The notes beneath the pieces were generated by a model that did not search any database, was not told where the DNA came from, and worked only from the letters and a program-made list of their open reading frames with translations. From assembly GCF_014898175.1 (NCBI RefSeq), contig NZ_CP062948.1:1860001-1924000 (forward strand): a stretch of DNA of 64,000 bases, read 5' to 3'. Of the stretch, positions 62,565-64,000 are shown piece after piece (within the stretch, counting starts at the first letter, position 1; every line of letters starts with the position of its first letter). The translations under genes were made by a program, and so were the position numbers. The stretch is from Bifidobacterium lemurum. GTDB lineage: Bacteria > Actinomycetota > Actinomycetes > Actinomycetales > Bifidobacteriaceae.

Positions 62565-64000
62565 ATGAGTCAATCCACAACCAATACGGCCGCGATGGCC
62601 GAAGAGTGGTCCAACCCGTTGCGCGATCCGCGCGATCTGCGCCTGCCACGTATCGCGGGCCCCTGCGGCATCGTGATCTTCGGCGTGACCGGCGATCTGT
62701 CGCGCAAGAAGCTGCTGCCCGCCATCTACGATCTGGCCAACCGGGGTCTTCTGCCGCCGAGCTTCGGCCTGACCGGCTTCGCCCGCCGCGACTGGAGCGA
62801 GGACGAGTTCCGCGCCTTCGTGCGTGAGAACGTCGAATCGCATTGCCGCACGCCGTTCCGCGAAAGCACGTGGAAGCAGCTGGCCGCGGGCATCCGCTTC
62901 GTGCAGGGCACCTTCGACGATCCGGAGGCGTTCGCGCGCCTGTCCGACACCGTCTCCCAGCTCGACCGCGAACGCGGCACACGCGGCAACCACGCCTTCT
63001 ACATGTCGGTGCCGCCGCGCGCTTTCCCCATCGTCTCCCGCCAGCTGGCCGACTGCGGTCTGGCGAAGTCCGAAGACGACGCGTGGCGTCGCGTGATCAT
63101 CGAGAAACCCTTCGGCCATGACCTCGACAGCGCGCGCGAGCTCGACCGCGTCGTCTCCGAGGTGTTCGACCCCTCCAGCGTGTTCCGCATCGACCATTAT
63201 CTGGGCAAGGAGACCGTGCAGAACCTGCTGGCCCTGCGTTTCGCCAACGCGATGTACGAGCCGATCTGGAACGCCAACTATGTGGACCATGTGCAGATCA
63301 CCATGGCCGAGGACATCGGCGTGGCCGGTCGCGCGGGCTATTACGACGGCATCGGCGCCGCCCGCGACGTGATCCAGAACCATCTGCTGCAGCTGCTCGC
63401 GCTCACCGCCATGGAGGAGCCGGTGAGCTTCTCCGCCGCCGACCTGACCGCGGAGAAAACCAAGGTTCTGTCCGCCGTCAAACTGCCCAAGGATCTCGCG
63501 GCGCACACGGCCCGCGGACAGTACGCCGCCGGCTGGCAGGGCTCGCATGAGGTGGTGGGCTATCTCGACGAGAAGGGCATCGACCCGAACTCCACCACCG
63601 AAACCTATGCGGCGATCCGTCTCGACGTCGACACCCGACGCTGGGCCGGTGTGCCGTTCTACCTGCGTTGCGGCAAACGCTTGGGCAAGCGCGTCACCGA
63701 AATCGCGGTGGTGTTCAAACGCGCCCCGCATCTGCCGTTCGAATCGACCGCCACACGCGAACTGGGCAAGAACGCGATCGTGATCCGCGTGCAGCCCGAC
63801 GAGGGCGTGACCATCCGCTTCGGCGCGAAGGTGCCCGGCGGCACCTCGATGGAGGTGCGCGACGTGTCGATGGACTTCAGCTACGGCCGCTCCTTCACCG
63901 AAAGCTCGCCCGAAGCCTACGAGAGGCTGATCCTCGACGTGCTGCTCGGCGATCCGCCGCTGTTCCCGACCACCCGTGAGGTGGAACTCTCTTGGGAGAT
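62565..64000 (+). CDS. zwf: Glucose-6-phosphate 1-dehydrogenase, C-terminus cut by window edge
   Basis: NADP-dependent oxidation of glucose 6-phosphate. 478 codons are visible, without a stop; typical length is about 490-520. The Rossmann motif IFGVTGDLSRKKLLPAIYDL is at residues about 38-57. The catalytic RIDHYLGKE and substrate-binding EKPFG are intact, and RWAGVPFYLRCGKR follows. The ribosome-binding site is weak. It is divergent from purC. Confidence 0.97.
   Translation, partial: MSQSTTNTAAMAEEWSNPLRDPRDLRLPRIAGPCGIVIFGVTGDLSRKKLLPAIYDLANRGLLPPSFGLTGFARRDWSEDEFRAFVRENVESHCRTPFRESTWKQLAAGIRFVQGTFDDPEAFARLSDTVSQLDRERGTRGNHAFYMSVPPRAFPIVSRQLADCGLAKSEDDAWRRVIIEKPFGHDLDSARELDRVVSEVFDPSSVFRIDHYLGKETVQNLLALRFANAMYEPIWNANYVDHVQITMAEDIGVAGRAGYYDGIGAARDVIQNHLLQLLALTAMEEPVSFSAADLTAEKTKVLSAVKLPKDLAAHTARGQYAAGWQGSHEVVGYLDEKGIDPNSTTETYAAIRLDVDTRRWAGVPFYLRCGKRLGKRVTEIAVVFKRAPHLPFESTATRELGKNAIVIRVQPDEGVTIRFGAKVPGGTSMEVRDVSMDFSYGRSFTESSPEAYERLILDVLLGDPPLFPTTREVELSWE

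Overview
The window looks like a chromosomal segment from a bifidobacterium or close relative in the Actinobacteria. The DNA is GC-rich throughout. It carries a cytoplasmic GH127 beta-L-arabinofuranosidase and a GH51 alpha-L-arabinofuranosidase, long-form PurL, a CGAAC-N4-GTTCG LexA box, and a dispersed palindromic repeat with the core GTCATCCCGAGCGGAG. No phage, integrase, insertion sequence or CRISPR array was seen. I do not assign a species. Both ends cut a gene: an APC amino-acid permease on the left and zwf on the right.

Layout. 1-3.7 kb: permease, alanine racemase, and a small HTH/membrane-protein pair. 3.9-7.4 kb: GH127 enzyme with an AraC-type regulator. 7.6-11.1 kb: dgt and dnaG. 11.3-18.1 kb, minus strand: a 2-aminoethylphosphonate (AEP) uptake and degradation operon (ATPase, permease fused to a binding protein, phnW, phnX) with an RpiR-type regulator upstream. 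18.3-22.2 kb: GH51 enzyme and an ion-transporter-superfamily permease. 22.3-28.9 kb: an NTF2-like/LytTR regulator, DUF805 protein, TetR regulator, metallo-beta-lactamase-fold hydrolase, SDR, tRNA-Arg(TCT), and an overlapping SirTM-type sirtuin plus zinc macrodomain pair. 29.3-36.1 kb: redox-type NAD(P)-binding protein with divergent HxlR, a three-gene MacB-like ABC locus with an exported CARDB-like protein, and a DXS-family enzyme. 36.4-40.9 kb: MDR oxidoreductase, purE-purK, a Zur-like regulator and a zinc-binding lipoprotein with a clear operator. 41-49 kb: secreted M60 (mucin-type) metallopeptidase, LtaS-like polymerase, SDR and aldehyde dehydrogenase. 49.2-53.2 kb: purF-purM-purD. 53.4-57.6 kb: a coupled small ORF with a surface protein, an SOS-controlled Y-family polymerase with a small partner, and a FitAB/VapBC toxin-antitoxin pair. 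57.8-62.4 kb: purC-purL. 62.6 kb onward: zwf.

How the genes work together. Seven steps of IMP synthesis (purF, D, L, M, E, K, C) lie in three blocks separated by accessory genes. Accessory functions point to a gut commensal: plant arabinan use, host-mucin attack, zinc scavenging, phosphonate use, and stress or DNA-damage responses.

The most unusual structure is a set of four intergenic inverted word arrays (2.8, 7.4, 37.5 and 56.7 kb). In each, a short word of roughly 11-16 bp is repeated in one orientation and then inverted. At 37.5 kb the spacing is exactly 20 bp. The most notable protein-level features are the permease-binding protein fusion, the SirTM/zinc-macrodomain pair, and the 27-codon ORF coupled to a surface protein.
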